This document shows positions 15,973 to 24,377 of a stretch of DNA of 64,000 bases, piece after piece. The stretch is from Streptomyces sp. NRRL S-244 (GTDB taxonomy: Bacteria > Actinomycetota > Actinomycetes > Streptomycetales > Streptomycetaceae). Made by a program: the position numbers and the translations under genes. The stretch covers positions 310,001 through 374,000 of the forward strand of contig NZ_JOCX01000001.1 of the NCBI RefSeq assembly GCF_000717915.1, in the 5' to 3' direction. The notes beneath the pieces are model-generated. The model was given only the letters and a program-made list of their open reading frames with translations. It made no database searches and was not told the DNA's origin. Every line of letters starts with the position of its first letter. Within the stretch, counting starts at the first letter, position 1.

Positions 15973-17667
15973 CTACTGCTCGGACTGGTACGCCTGCTTG
16001 TCGATCAGCTTGCCGTCCTTGAAGCAGAACCGGAAAACGGTATCGGTGGTCAGCCCCGAGTCGTCCGAGGACAGCAGCGCCAGACAGTCCGAGCCCGCCG
16101 GCCGCTCCGGGCCCTTCCGGTCCAGCCCCTCGGTCATGAAGCTGTTGCCGTCGGGCAGCATCTTGCGGACCGCCTCCTCCGACTCACCCACCCGGACCTT
16201 GTCGTAGTCAGCCTGGCTGATCATCGCGCTGCCCGCCGAGCCCACGAGCAGCACCACCCCGGCCGCGATCACGATCACCAGCAGCACCACCGCCGCGAAG
16301 GCGATCCCGCAGCCCATCGCGACGCCCCCGGCCCGGCTGCGGCCCCCGACGGCCAGCTCCTTGTCCACCGCCGCCCAGTCCATCGGCGGCGGCGTCACCG
16401 CGAATCCCCGGGTCTGGGACTGGGCCTGCGCCTGCTGTCCGAAGTCGTCGGCGATGTCCTCGACCCCCGCCGGCTCCGCCCCGTACGGGAGCACGCCGGC
16501 CACCCGGAAGCCGCCGCCCTCGGTCCCGCCCGCGTGCACCATCCCGCCGACGAGCCGGGCCCGCTCCCGCAGCCCGGTGAGCCCCTGACCGCCCGAGACC
16601 ACCGCGCCGACGCCCGGCCCGGCCGCCGGCCCGTTGGCGATCTCCACCACCAGCGAGTCGTCCTCGTACCGCAGTTCCACCGAGATCGGCGCCCCCGAAG
16701 CGTGCTTGTACGCGTTGGTCAGCGCCTCCTGCACGATCCGGTACGCCGCGTGGTCGCACGCCGCGACCAGCGGCCTCGGCCGCCCCGACACGGTCATCCG
16801 TACGTCGGTCCCCGCGCCCCGCGCCGCCTCCACGATCCCGGCGATCCCGGCCACCCCGCGCGCCGCGGGCTGCGCCTCCTCCGCCGGCACCGGCGCCTCG
16901 ACGCCGTCCCGCAGGATCCCGACGACCTCGCGCAGCTCGTGCATCGCCGCGACCGAGGCCTGCCGCAGCACCCCCACCGCCTCGCGCTGGCGCTCGGTGA
17001 GCTGCGGGTCCACCTCCAGGGCGCCGGTGTGCACGGCGATCAGCGCCAGCTGGTGGCCCAGGCTGTCGTGCATGTCCTGGGCGATCCGCTGGCGCTCCCG
17101 CAGCCGGGCCTGCCCGGCGACCATCACGCGCTCGCGCATCAGCTGCCCGTTGCGCTCCTGGAGCGCCTGGAGCAGGGTCCGGCGCTGCGACCAGTAGCGG
17201 CTGGCCAGACCCGGCATCACCGTCGTCGCGAGGAAGATCAGCGTGGAGAACACGATCACGAGCACGGGCCGCTGGTCGGACCACGCCTGCACCACGCCGA
17301 AGCAGACGGCGGCGAGGAAGGCCACGGTGAAGGCGGTCAGCGCCCGGCCCACCCCGACGATCCGGCGCCCCGCCGACCAGCCCAGCAGGACGGTGATCAG
17401 GAACGAGCCGGGCAGGAACGGGGAGATCGCCGACGCGACGATCAGAGTCGTGGCCGGCAGCCGGCGCCGCGCCAACGTGAGCAGCACCACAGCCGCGGCG
17501 CTGGCCGCCATCCGCTGCACGCTGCCGTTGTCGAGCTCTTCGACCCCCAGCCCGAGCAGCGCGAGCACCCCGGCGATCACCAGGTCGCCCGCCAGCATCC
17601 GCCGGGTCCACGGCTCGGGCCCCTTCAGCCAGTCCCAGCCCGCCCGCATCCTCGCCGTCGCATCCAC
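15973..17667 (-). CDS. NarL-type sensor histidine kinase with C-terminal transmembrane and extracytoplasmic domain
   Basis: Membrane histidine kinase of about 564 residues. Five or so N-terminal membrane helices are followed by a HisKA_3 dimerisation domain (RIAQDMHDSLGHQLALIAVH, phospho-acceptor H200) and an ATPase domain (VQEALTNAYKHA, GQGLTGLRERARLVGG). Unusually, the kinase does not end there. After a linker a further membrane helix (AFAAVVLLVIVIAAGVVLLVG) leads to an outside domain of about 85 residues beginning ISQADYDKVRVGESEEAVRK, which resembles the SmpA/BamE-type small lipoprotein fold. The GTG at 17667 is the preferred start; an earlier frame start would add 39 unconvincing residues. 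Co-transcribed with the response regulator. Confidence 0.82.
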   Translation of the reverse strand: MDATARMRAGWDWLKGPEPWTRRMLAGDLVIAGVLALLGLGVEELDNGSVQRMAASAAAVVLLTLARRRLPATTLIVASAISPFLPGSFLITVLLGWSAGRRIVGVGRALTAFTVAFLAAVCFGVVQAWSDQRPVLVIVFSTLIFLATTVMPGLASRYWSQRRTLLQALQERNGQLMRERVMVAGQARLRERQRIAQDMHDSLGHQLALIAVHTGALEVDPQLTERQREAVGVLRQASVAAMHELREVVGILRDGVEAPVPAEEAQPAARGVAGIAGIVEAARGAGTDVRMTVSGRPRPLVAACDHAAYRIVQEALTNAYKHASGAPISVELRYEDDSLVVEIANGPAAGPGVGAVVSGGQGLTGLRERARLVGGMVHAGGTEGGGFRVAGVLPYGAEPAGVEDIADDFGQQAQAQSQTRGFAVTPPPMDWAAVDKELAVGGRSRAGGVAMGCGIAFAAVVLLVIVIAAGVVLLVGSAGSAMISQADYDKVRVGESEEAVRKMLPDGNSFMTEGLDRKGPERPAGSDCLALLSSDDSGLTTDTVFRFCFKDGKLIDKQAYQSEQ

Positions 17668-17880
17668 GCGCCCGACCCTAGACACCGCCGCCCCCGCCGG
17701 GCCGCCCTCTTTCGTCGCGCCCTCCCCGACGAAAGTCGTCCGGCGGACACCACCGCCGCTCCGCCCGTCACCGAGACCCGTCACCCGGGCTCGTCACCGT
17801 GAGCGGGACCTTCAACTCCCCGAACACAGCACGGGATCGCTCCGCCCGCGATCAACACCCCACCGGCACACGGGAAATGC

Positions 17881-17918
17881 GAAACGGCCGCCACCGCTTT
17901 CGCGATGACGACCGTTTC
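17881..17918 (-). terminator. tRNA-Leu terminator with GAAA tetraloop
   Basis: In the minus-strand transcript a 17-bp stem closes on a GAAA loop. Three positions pair as G-U only in that strand and would be C-A mismatches in the opposite transcript, so the hairpin is built for transcription away from tRNA-Leu. It lies eight bases past the tRNA 3' end. Confidence 0.75.
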
Positions 17919-17925
17919 GTCGATG

Positions 17926-18008
17926 TGGGCGAGGGGGGATTTGAACCCCCACGTCCCGAAGGACACTGGCACCTGAAGCCAGCGCGTCTGCCGTTCCGCC
18001 ACTCGCCC
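17926..18008 (-). tRNA. tRNA-Leu (CAG)
   Basis: Minus-strand cloverleaf of 83 bases with a 7-bp acceptor stem (GGGCGAG/CTCGCCC) and discriminator A. The anticodon stem-loop CTGGC-TTCAGGT-GCCAG gives anticodon CAG. A long variable arm (TGTCCTTCGGGACG) fits class II leucine tRNA. The T arm contains GGTTCAAAT. The 3' CCA is not encoded. Confidence 0.96.
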
Positions 18009-18133
18009 GAGCAGCTCCCCAGTGGATCTTCCCTTTCGGTCCGTTCCCCTGGCGACGTCGAAACATTAGCACGTCGGACGGGGTGGATTCACATCGCTTT
18101 CCCGACGCCCCCGGGCCCGGGTCCGATTGCCTC

Positions 18134-18159
18134 TCCCGCACCGCGCTCCCGGTGCGGGA
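18134..18159. repeat. 10-bp inverted repeat upstream of fhaA
   Basis: TCCCGCACCG and its exact complement are separated by six bases, in the 290-bp gap between tRNA-Leu and fhaA. Both flanking genes point away, so it is not a simple read-through terminator; an operator or attenuator is possible. TACGAT at 18254-18259 is a plausible -10 for fhaA. Nothing else convincing is seen in this gap. Confidence 0.4.
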
Positions 18160-18300
18160 CACTGTCCCCTGAGCGCCCCTACGATCCCTTGTGAGTACCA
18201 ACACTCATGCGCATGGGACCCAGGGGGAACCACCCGAATCCGCCATGCGTGGATACGATCAGTAAGCAGTACAGGGCGACAACGACGGAGGAGGTGCCCC

Positions 18301-19116
18301 ATGGGAGTCCTGAAGCGGTTCGAGCAGCGACTCGAAGGTCTGGTGAACGGCACCTTCGCCAAGGTGTTCAAGTCCGAGGTCCAGCCCGTCGAGATCGCCG
18401 GCGCCCTCCAGCGCGAGTGCGACAACAACGCGACGATCTGGAACCGGGAGCGGACGGTCGTCCCCAACGACTTCATCGTCGAGCTCAGCACCGGCGACTA
18501 CGAGCGCCTGAGCCCCTACTCCGGGCAGCTCGGCGACGAGCTCGCGGGCCTCGTCCGCGACTACGCCAAGCAGCAGCGCTACAGCTTCATGGGACCGATC
18601 AAGGTCCACCTGGAGAAGGCCGACGACCTCGACACCGGGCTCTACCGGGTCCGCAGCCGCACGCTCGCCTCCAGCACCTCCCAGGCGCCGCCGCAGGCTG
18701 CTCCCCAGAACCAGCAGGGCGGCTACGGCTACCCTCCGGTCGCCGCACCGCCGATGCCGGCCGGACCGCCCCCGGGCGCGCCCGCGCGCCGGCCGGGCGC
18801 CGCGGGGCCGGCCCCCGTACCCACCGGAGGCGCCACCCGGCGCCACTGGATCGAGATCAACGGCACCCGCCACCAGATCTCGCGCCCCACGCTCGTACTC
18901 GGCCGAAGCACCGAAGCCGACGTGCGGATCGACGACCCCGGCGTCTCGCGCCGGCACTGTGAGATCCGGACCGGAACGCCCTCGACGATCCAGGATCTCG
19001 GGTCCACCAACGGCATCGTGGTGGACGGGCAGCACACCACCCGCGCTACGCTCCGCGACGGCTCGCGGATCGTCGTGGGCAGCACCACCATCATTTACCG
19101 GCAAGCCGAAGGGTGA
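18301..19116 (+). CDS. fhaA: FhaA: DUF3662 and FHA domain protein
   Basis: Phosphothreonine-reading scaffold of 271 residues. The N-terminal DUF3662 domain (GVLKRFEQRLEGLVNGTFA, QPVEIAGALQREC) covers about 1-120. A Pro/Gly/Gln-rich linker follows, then a C-terminal FHA domain (TLVLGRSTEADVRIDDPGVS, DLGSTNGIVVDG). In mycobacteria FhaA binds the phosphorylated pseudokinase domain linked to MurJ; here a separate pseudokinase and murJ sit at the right end of the window. The ATG at 18301 has a strong GGAGGAGG site. First gene of the fha-pstP-rodA-pbpA-pknB cluster. Confidence 0.92.
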   Translation: MGVLKRFEQRLEGLVNGTFAKVFKSEVQPVEIAGALQRECDNNATIWNRERTVVPNDFIVELSTGDYERLSPYSGQLGDELAGLVRDYAKQQRYSFMGPIKVHLEKADDLDTGLYRVRSRTLASSTSQAPPQAAPQNQQGGYGYPPVAAPPMPAGPPPGAPARRPGAAGPAPVPTGGATRRHWIEINGTRHQISRPTLVLGRSTEADVRIDDPGVSRRHCEIRTGTPSTIQDLGSTNGIVVDGQHTTRATLRDGSRIVVGSTTIIYRQAEG

Positions 19117-19126
19117 AGCGGGGGCA

Positions 19127-19630
19127 ATGTCAGAGCTGACCCTGACGGTCATGCGGTTGGGTTTCCTGGCCGTTCTGTGGCTGTTCGTCATCGTGGCCGT
19201 CCAGGTCATCCGCAGCGACCTCTTCGGTACGCGCGTCACCCAGCGCGGCTCGCGCCGCGGCGGGAACGCGCCCGGAGCGCCGGCGCAGGGCGGCCGCCAG
19301 GCCGCCGCGCCGCCACAGCAGCGCCAGCGCCGCGGAGCGCCGACCAAACTCGTCGTCTCCGAGGGCACCCTCACGGGCACCACGGTCGCCCTCGCGGGGC
19401 AGACGATCACGCTCGGCCGGGCGCATGACTCAACGATCGTGCTGGACGACGACTACGCGTCCAGCCGCCATGCCAGGATCTATCCCGACCGTGACGGCCA
19501 GTGGATCGTCGAGGATCTCGGGTCCACCAACGGCACGTATCTCGACCGGACCCGGCTGACCACCCCGACGCCCATTCCGCCGGGCGCCCCGATCCGCATC
19601 GGCAAGACCGTCATCGAGCTGCGGAAGTAG
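19127..19630 (+). CDS. fhaB: FhaB/FipA: membrane-anchored FHA domain protein
   Basis: A 167-residue FHA protein. An N-terminal membrane helix (MRLGFLAVLWLFVIVAVQVI) is followed by a basic Gln/Pro linker and a C-terminal FHA domain with the phosphothreonine-binding landmarks LGRAHDSTIVLDDDYASSRH and DLGSTNGTYLDR. The mycobacterial counterpart links PknB phosphorylation to the divisome. The ATG at 19127 is 10 bp after the fhaA stop. Between it and pstP is a GAGCGAGCGGAGCGAGCGAG repeat. Confidence 0.9.
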   Translation: MSELTLTVMRLGFLAVLWLFVIVAVQVIRSDLFGTRVTQRGSRRGGNAPGAPAQGGRQAAAPPQQRQRRGAPTKLVVSEGTLTGTTVALAGQTITLGRAHDSTIVLDDDYASSRHARIYPDRDGQWIVEDLGSTNGTYLDRTRLTTPTPIPPGAPIRIGKTVIELRK

Positions 19631-19638
19631 TACGAGAA

Positions 19639-19660
19639 TGAGCGAGCGGAGCGAGCGAGC
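19639..19660. repeat. GAGC-rich intergenic repeat
   Basis: A short simple repeat based on GAGCGAGC lies in the 93-bp gap between fhaB and pstP. No pairing partner is obvious. It may only be low-complexity sequence. Confidence 0.4.
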
Positions 19661-19723
19661 CGCGGCAGTCCGGACCACCCAGGACACGGACCCGAGCGCG
19701 CTCCCGACCGGAGGGTGGGCAGT

Positions 19724-21232
19724 GTGGCTCGAGACCGGTTGTACCCGGAGGAATCGACTGGGCAGGTGCGCATGAGTCTGTCCCTGCGGTTCGCCGCCGG
19801 ATCCCACAAGGGCATGATCCGCGAGGGCAACGAGGACTCCGGCTATGCCGGTCCCCGTCTCCTCGCGGTCGCCGACGGCATGGGCGGCCAGGCCGCCGGC
19901 GAGGTCGCCAGCTCCGAGGTGATCTCCTCCCTCGTGCAGCTCGACGACGACGTCCCGGGCTCCGACATCCTCACGTCGCTCGCCACCGCCGTGCAGCGCG
20001 CGAACGACCAGCTGCGCGTCATGGTCGAGGAGGACGCCCAGCTCGAGGGCATGGGCACCACCCTGACCGCGCTCCTGTGGACCGGCCAGCGCCTCGGCCT
20101 CGTCCACGTCGGCGACTCCCGCGCCTACCTGCTCCGCGACGGCGTCCTCACGCAGATCACCCAGGACCACACCTGGGTGCAGCGCCTCGTCGACGAGGGC
20201 CGCATCACCGAAGAGGAAGCCACCACCCACCCGCAGCGCTCGCTCCTCATGCGGGCGCTCGGCAGCGGTGACACCGTCGAGCCCGACCTCTCCATCCGCG
20301 AGGTCCGCACCGGCGACCGCTACCTCATCTGCTCCGACGGGCTGTCCGGCGTCGTCTCCCACCAGACCCTGGAAGAGACCCTCGCCGGCTACCACGGCCC
20401 CCACGAGACCGTGCAGGCCCTGATCCAGCTCGCCCTGCGCGGCGGCGGACCGGACAACATCACCTGCATCGTCGCGGACGTCCTCGACACCGACAGCGGC
20501 GACACCCTCGCCGCGCAGCTGAACGACACCCCGGTCGTCGTCGGCGCGGTCGCCGAGAACCAGCACCAGCTCTTCGACGGCAACGCCATGCAGACCCCGG
20601 CGGGCCGCGCCTCCGGCCTGGGCCGCCAGGCCCCCCCGCCGGCCGGCGCCTTCGGGCCCCCCGGCAGCGGCGAGGCCCCCGGCTACGGATACCCCGACCA
20701 GAGCCAGGGCGGCGGCGCGTACGGCAGCTTCGGCGAACCCGACCCGTACGACGACGACTCGCGCTACGAGGACACGTACGACCACCCCCGCCGGCGCCGC
20801 AGCAAAGGGCGCAAGTGGACCACCCGCACCCTGATCCTGCTGATCGTCGCCGGTGTGGTCGGAGGCGGCCTGTACGCCGCCCACCGCTGGACCCAGACGC
20901 AGTTCTACATCGGCGTCAAGGGCGAGCACGTGGCGCTCTTCCGCGGCATCAGCCAGAACCTCGGGCCGCTGGAGCTCTCCAAGGTGGAGACCGACCGCAC
21001 CGACATCGAACTGAAGTACCTGCCGCCCTTCAAGCGGAAGCTGGTCGAGGCCACCATCACCGAAACCAGCCTCGACGGCGCCCGTCAGAAGATCGACGAA
21101 CTCGGCGTCCAGGTCACCGCGTGCAAGAAGGACGAGGAGCGCCGCGCCGCGGAAGCGCAGAACCCACCGGCACCCGGCCCCAGCCTGACTCCCACGGAGC
21201 AGTCGCTGGTCGGCCTCTGCGGCAAGCAGTAG
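19724..21232 (+). CDS. pstP: PP2C-family Ser/Thr phosphatase PstP
   Basis: Metal-dependent protein phosphatase that reverses PknB-type phosphorylation; 502 residues. Catalytic PP2C motifs are intact: REGNEDSG, VADGMGGQAAGE, VHVGDSRAYL, CSDGLSGVV and GPDNITC. A Gly/Tyr/Pro-rich linker with several acidic stretches leads to one membrane helix at about residue 368 (TLILLIVAGVVGGGLYAA) and an extracytoplasmic tail. The GTG at 19724 follows GGAGGG by eight bases; the conserved region begins at MSLSLRF (19772), an alternative start. Third gene of the cluster. Confidence 0.92.
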   Translation: MARDRLYPEESTGQVRMSLSLRFAAGSHKGMIREGNEDSGYAGPRLLAVADGMGGQAAGEVASSEVISSLVQLDDDVPGSDILTSLATAVQRANDQLRVMVEEDAQLEGMGTTLTALLWTGQRLGLVHVGDSRAYLLRDGVLTQITQDHTWVQRLVDEGRITEEEATTHPQRSLLMRALGSGDTVEPDLSIREVRTGDRYLICSDGLSGVVSHQTLEETLAGYHGPHETVQALIQLALRGGGPDNITCIVADVLDTDSGDTLAAQLNDTPVVVGAVAENQHQLFDGNAMQTPAGRASGLGRQAPPPAGAFGPPGSGEAPGYGYPDQSQGGGAYGSFGEPDPYDDDSRYEDTYDHPRRRRSKGRKWTTRTLILLIVAGVVGGGLYAAHRWTQTQFYIGVKGEHVALFRGISQNLGPLELSKVETDRTDIELKYLPPFKRKLVEATITETSLDGARQKIDELGVQVTACKKDEERRAAEAQNPPAPGPSLTPTEQSLVGLCGKQ

Positions 21233-21266
21233 TACACACCCGCGGGCACAGGGGGCCTGCCACACC

Positions 21267-22691
21267 ATGAGCGTAGTCACCAACACGACCACCATCGGCG
21301 CCATCGAGCTGCCGAGCCGGCGGAACACCGAGCTCCTGCTGCTCGCGTTCGCCGTGGTCATCCCGATCTTCGCCTACGCCAACGTGGGCCTGTCGATCCA
21401 CGGCAAGCTGCCGCCGGGCATGATCGCGTACGGAGGCGGCCTGGCCGTCCTCGCCGGCATCGCCCACCTCGTGGTGCGCCGCTACGCGAAGTACGCCGAC
21501 CCCCTGCTGCTGCCGATCGGCACGCTGCTCAACGGGCTCGGCTGCGTCCTGATCTGGCGGCTCGACCAGTCGGAGCGGCTGCAGAACCTGGCCAAGCGCC
21601 AGTTCGGCCAGTTCTCCGAGTCGGCCCCCCGCCAGATGATGTACACGGCGCTCGCCATCGCCCTGTTCGCCGCCGTGCTGCTGCTCCTCAAGGACCACCG
21701 CACGCTGCAGCGCTTCACGTACATCTCGATGGCCGCCTCGCTGGTCCTGCTGATCCTGCCGGTCATCCCGGGCCTCGGCGCCGACGTCTTCGGCGCGAAG
21801 ATCTGGATCAGCGTCGCCGGCTTCTCCATCCAGCCCGGTGAGTTCGCGAAGATCGTCATCGCGATCTTCTTCGCCGGCTACCTGATGGTGAAGCGCGACG
21901 CCCTCGCGCTGGCCAGCCGCCGCTTCATGGGCCTCTACCTGCCGCGCGGCCGCGACCTCGGCCCGATCCTGATGATCTGGGCGATGAGCCTGCTCGTCCT
22001 CGTCTTCGAGAACGACCTCGGCACCTCGCTGCTCTTCTTCGGCATGTTCGTGATCATGCTGTACGTGGCCACCGAGCGCACCAGCTGGATCGTCATCGGC
22101 CTCGTCATGAGCGTGGCCGGCGCGGCCGTCGTCGGCGCGACCGCCAGCCACGTCAAGGCCCGTGTCACCGCCTGGCTCGACCCCTTCGCCTGCTACACGA
22201 AGTCGGGCGCCTGCGAGCAGGTCGGCCAGTCGATCATGAGCTTCGGCTCCGGCGGGGTCCTCGGCACCGGCTGGGGACAGGGCAACTCCGACCTGATCGG
22301 ATTCGCCGCCAACTCCGACTTCATCTTCTCCACGGTCGGCGAGGAGCTCGGCCTCGCGGGCGTCATGGCCTTCCTCCTGCTCTACGGCCTGATCATCGAG
22401 CGCGGTGTGCGCACCGCCCTCGCCGCCCGCGACCCCTTCGGCAAGCTCTTCGCCATCGGTCTCTCCGGCGCCTTCGCCCTGCAGATCTTCGTGGTCGCCG
22501 GCGGAGTCATGGGCCTCATCCCCCTGACCGGCATGACCATGCCCTTCCTCGCGTCCGGCGGTTCTTCCGTCCTCGCCAACTGGGCCCTCATCGGGATCCT
22601 CATCCGGATCAGCGACACCGCACGCCGCCCCGCCCCGGCCCCGGCTCCGTCCCCCGACTCCGAGATGACCCAGGTGGTCCGCCCGTCATGA
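21267..22691 (+). CDS. FtsW/RodA/SpoVE family peptidoglycan polymerase
   Basis: SEDS glycosyltransferase of 474 residues with about ten to twelve membrane helices, polymerising lipid II together with a cognate class B PBP. Signature segments are QPGEFAKIVIAIFFAGYLMV, FENDLGTSLLFFGMF and GLIPLTGMTMPFLASGGSS. Its last bases overlap the start of pbpA (ATGA), so polymerase and transpeptidase are translationally coupled. In Streptomyces this locus is distinct from the ftsW of the dcw cluster, so a RodA-like or specialised role is likely. Confidence 0.92.
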   Translation: MSVVTNTTTIGAIELPSRRNTELLLLAFAVVIPIFAYANVGLSIHGKLPPGMIAYGGGLAVLAGIAHLVVRRYAKYADPLLLPIGTLLNGLGCVLIWRLDQSERLQNLAKRQFGQFSESAPRQMMYTALAIALFAAVLLLLKDHRTLQRFTYISMAASLVLLILPVIPGLGADVFGAKIWISVAGFSIQPGEFAKIVIAIFFAGYLMVKRDALALASRRFMGLYLPRGRDLGPILMIWAMSLLVLVFENDLGTSLLFFGMFVIMLYVATERTSWIVIGLVMSVAGAAVVGATASHVKARVTAWLDPFACYTKSGACEQVGQSIMSFGSGGVLGTGWGQGNSDLIGFAANSDFIFSTVGEELGLAGVMAFLLLYGLIIERGVRTALAARDPFGKLFAIGLSGAFALQIFVVAGGVMGLIPLTGMTMPFLASGGSSVLANWALIGILIRISDTARRPAPAPAPSPDSEMTQVVRPS

Positions 22692-24163
22692 ACAAGCCCC
22701 TGCGCCGCATCTCGATCTTCTGCGGGCTGCTCGTCCTCGCGCTGCTGATCCGGACCAACTGGCTCCAGTACGTCCAGGCCGAAGAGCTCAGCACCCGCAA
22801 GGAGAACCGCCGGGTCCAGATCGCCCAGTACGCCACGCAGCGCGGCAACATCATCGTCGCGGGCGGCCAGGCCATCACGGGTTCCGCCGCCACCGACGGC
22901 AGCGACTACAAGTACAAGCGGGTCTACACCAACGGCGCGCTCTGGGCGCCGGTGACGGGGTACGCCTCCCAGGCCTTCGGCTCCACGCAGCTGGAGTCCC
23001 TGGAGGACAAGATCCTCACCGGCAACGACGACCGGCTGTTCTTCGACCGCACCATCGGCATGTTCACCGGCGAGAAGAAGGCCGGCGGCAACGTCGTCAC
23101 CACGCTGATGCCGGACGTCCAGCAGGCCGCGTACGAGAAGCTCGGCGACAAGACCGGTGCCGTGGCCGCGATCGACCCGCGCACCGGCGCCATCCTCGCC
23201 CTGGTCAGCACCCCCTCGTACGACCCCTCCCTCTTCGCCGGCAACTCCAAGACCGACGAGAAGAACTGGGTCGAGCTGAAGGACAGCCCGGAGAAGAAGC
23301 TCGTCAACCGCGCCCTGCGCGAGACCTACCCGCCCGGCTCGACGTTCAAGGTCGTCACCGCCGCGGCCGCGCTGGAGCACGGCGTCGTCACCGACATCAA
23401 CGCGCCGACGGACACCCCCGAGCCGTTCCTGCTGCCGACGACGCAGACGCCGATGGTCAACCACGCCAAGGGCTGTGAGAAGGCGACCCTCAACTTCGCG
23501 CTCCAGGTCTCCTGCAACTCCGTCTTCGCCAACGTCGCCGACAAGGTGACCAAGGACAAGATGCTGGAGACCGCGCAGAAGTTCGGCTTCAACAACGACA
23601 AGATCGACACCCCGGTCCGGGCGTTCGCCAGCATCTACGACAAGAACATGGACCGCCCGGGCAACTCGCTCTCCGCGATCGGGCAGTTCAACACCGCCGC
23701 CACCCCGCTCCAGATGGCGATGGTCGCCGCGGCCGTCGCCAACGACGGCAAGCTGATGAAGCCGTACATGGTCGACCAGCTCACCGCCCCCAACCTCGAC
23801 GTCATCGAGAAGCACGAACCGCAGGAGATGAGCCGCCCGCTCTCGCCCGCCAACGCGCAGAAGCTCCAGCAGATGATGGTCAACGTCGTCGAGAACCCGA
23901 ACGGCACCGGCGGCTCGGCCAAGATCAAGGACGTCACCGTCGGCGGCAAGACCGGTACGGCACAGCACGGTGAGAAGAACGCCAAGCGCCCTTACGCCTG
24001 GTTCATCTCCTACGCGAAGACGGACAAGGGCTCCCCGGTCGCGGTCGCCGTCGTCATCGAGGACAGCAACGCCGACCGCGAGGACATCAGTGGTGGCGGT
24101 CTCGCGGCCCCCGTCGCGAAGGCCGTCATGGAAGCCGTTCTGAAGAACCAGAACAAGGGCTGA
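22688..24163 (+). CDS. pbpA: Penicillin-binding protein 2 family transpeptidase PbpA
   Basis: Class B PBP of 491 residues, the cross-linking partner of the preceding SEDS protein. One N-terminal membrane anchor (ISIFCGLLVLALLIR) precedes a dimerisation domain (RRVQIAQYATQRGNIIV) and the transpeptidase domain. The catalytic triad motifs are PPGSTFK (active serine about residue 218), SCN and KTGTAQ. It acts outside the membrane. Followed by a 214-bp gap with the pknB promoter region. Confidence 0.93.
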   Translation: MNKPLRRISIFCGLLVLALLIRTNWLQYVQAEELSTRKENRRVQIAQYATQRGNIIVAGGQAITGSAATDGSDYKYKRVYTNGALWAPVTGYASQAFGSTQLESLEDKILTGNDDRLFFDRTIGMFTGEKKAGGNVVTTLMPDVQQAAYEKLGDKTGAVAAIDPRTGAILALVSTPSYDPSLFAGNSKTDEKNWVELKDSPEKKLVNRALRETYPPGSTFKVVTAAAALEHGVVTDINAPTDTPEPFLLPTTQTPMVNHAKGCEKATLNFALQVSCNSVFANVADKVTKDKMLETAQKFGFNNDKIDTPVRAFASIYDKNMDRPGNSLSAIGQFNTAATPLQMAMVAAAVANDGKLMKPYMVDQLTAPNLDVIEKHEPQEMSRPLSPANAQKLQQMMVNVVENPNGTGGSAKIKDVTVGGKTGTAQHGEKNAKRPYAWFISYAKTDKGSPVAVAVVIEDSNADREDISGGGLAAPVAKAVMEAVLKNQNKG

Positions 24164-24377
24164 CAGGCGGGCGCGAGGGACCCACAGGGGCGCAGGAGCC
24201 CAACCGGAGTGATCCACATCACTGTTCCCGCCCGGATCCGAGCGTACTGTACCGGTCCGGTATCAGCCTGTGGTCGCGAACCGATCACCGACGATCGGCC
24301 GGTAGCCTTTGCGCGAACAGCACACCGCCGGACCACACACGGGTGCGGTCGGGACTGACGGAGAGGGCTGCAACGTT

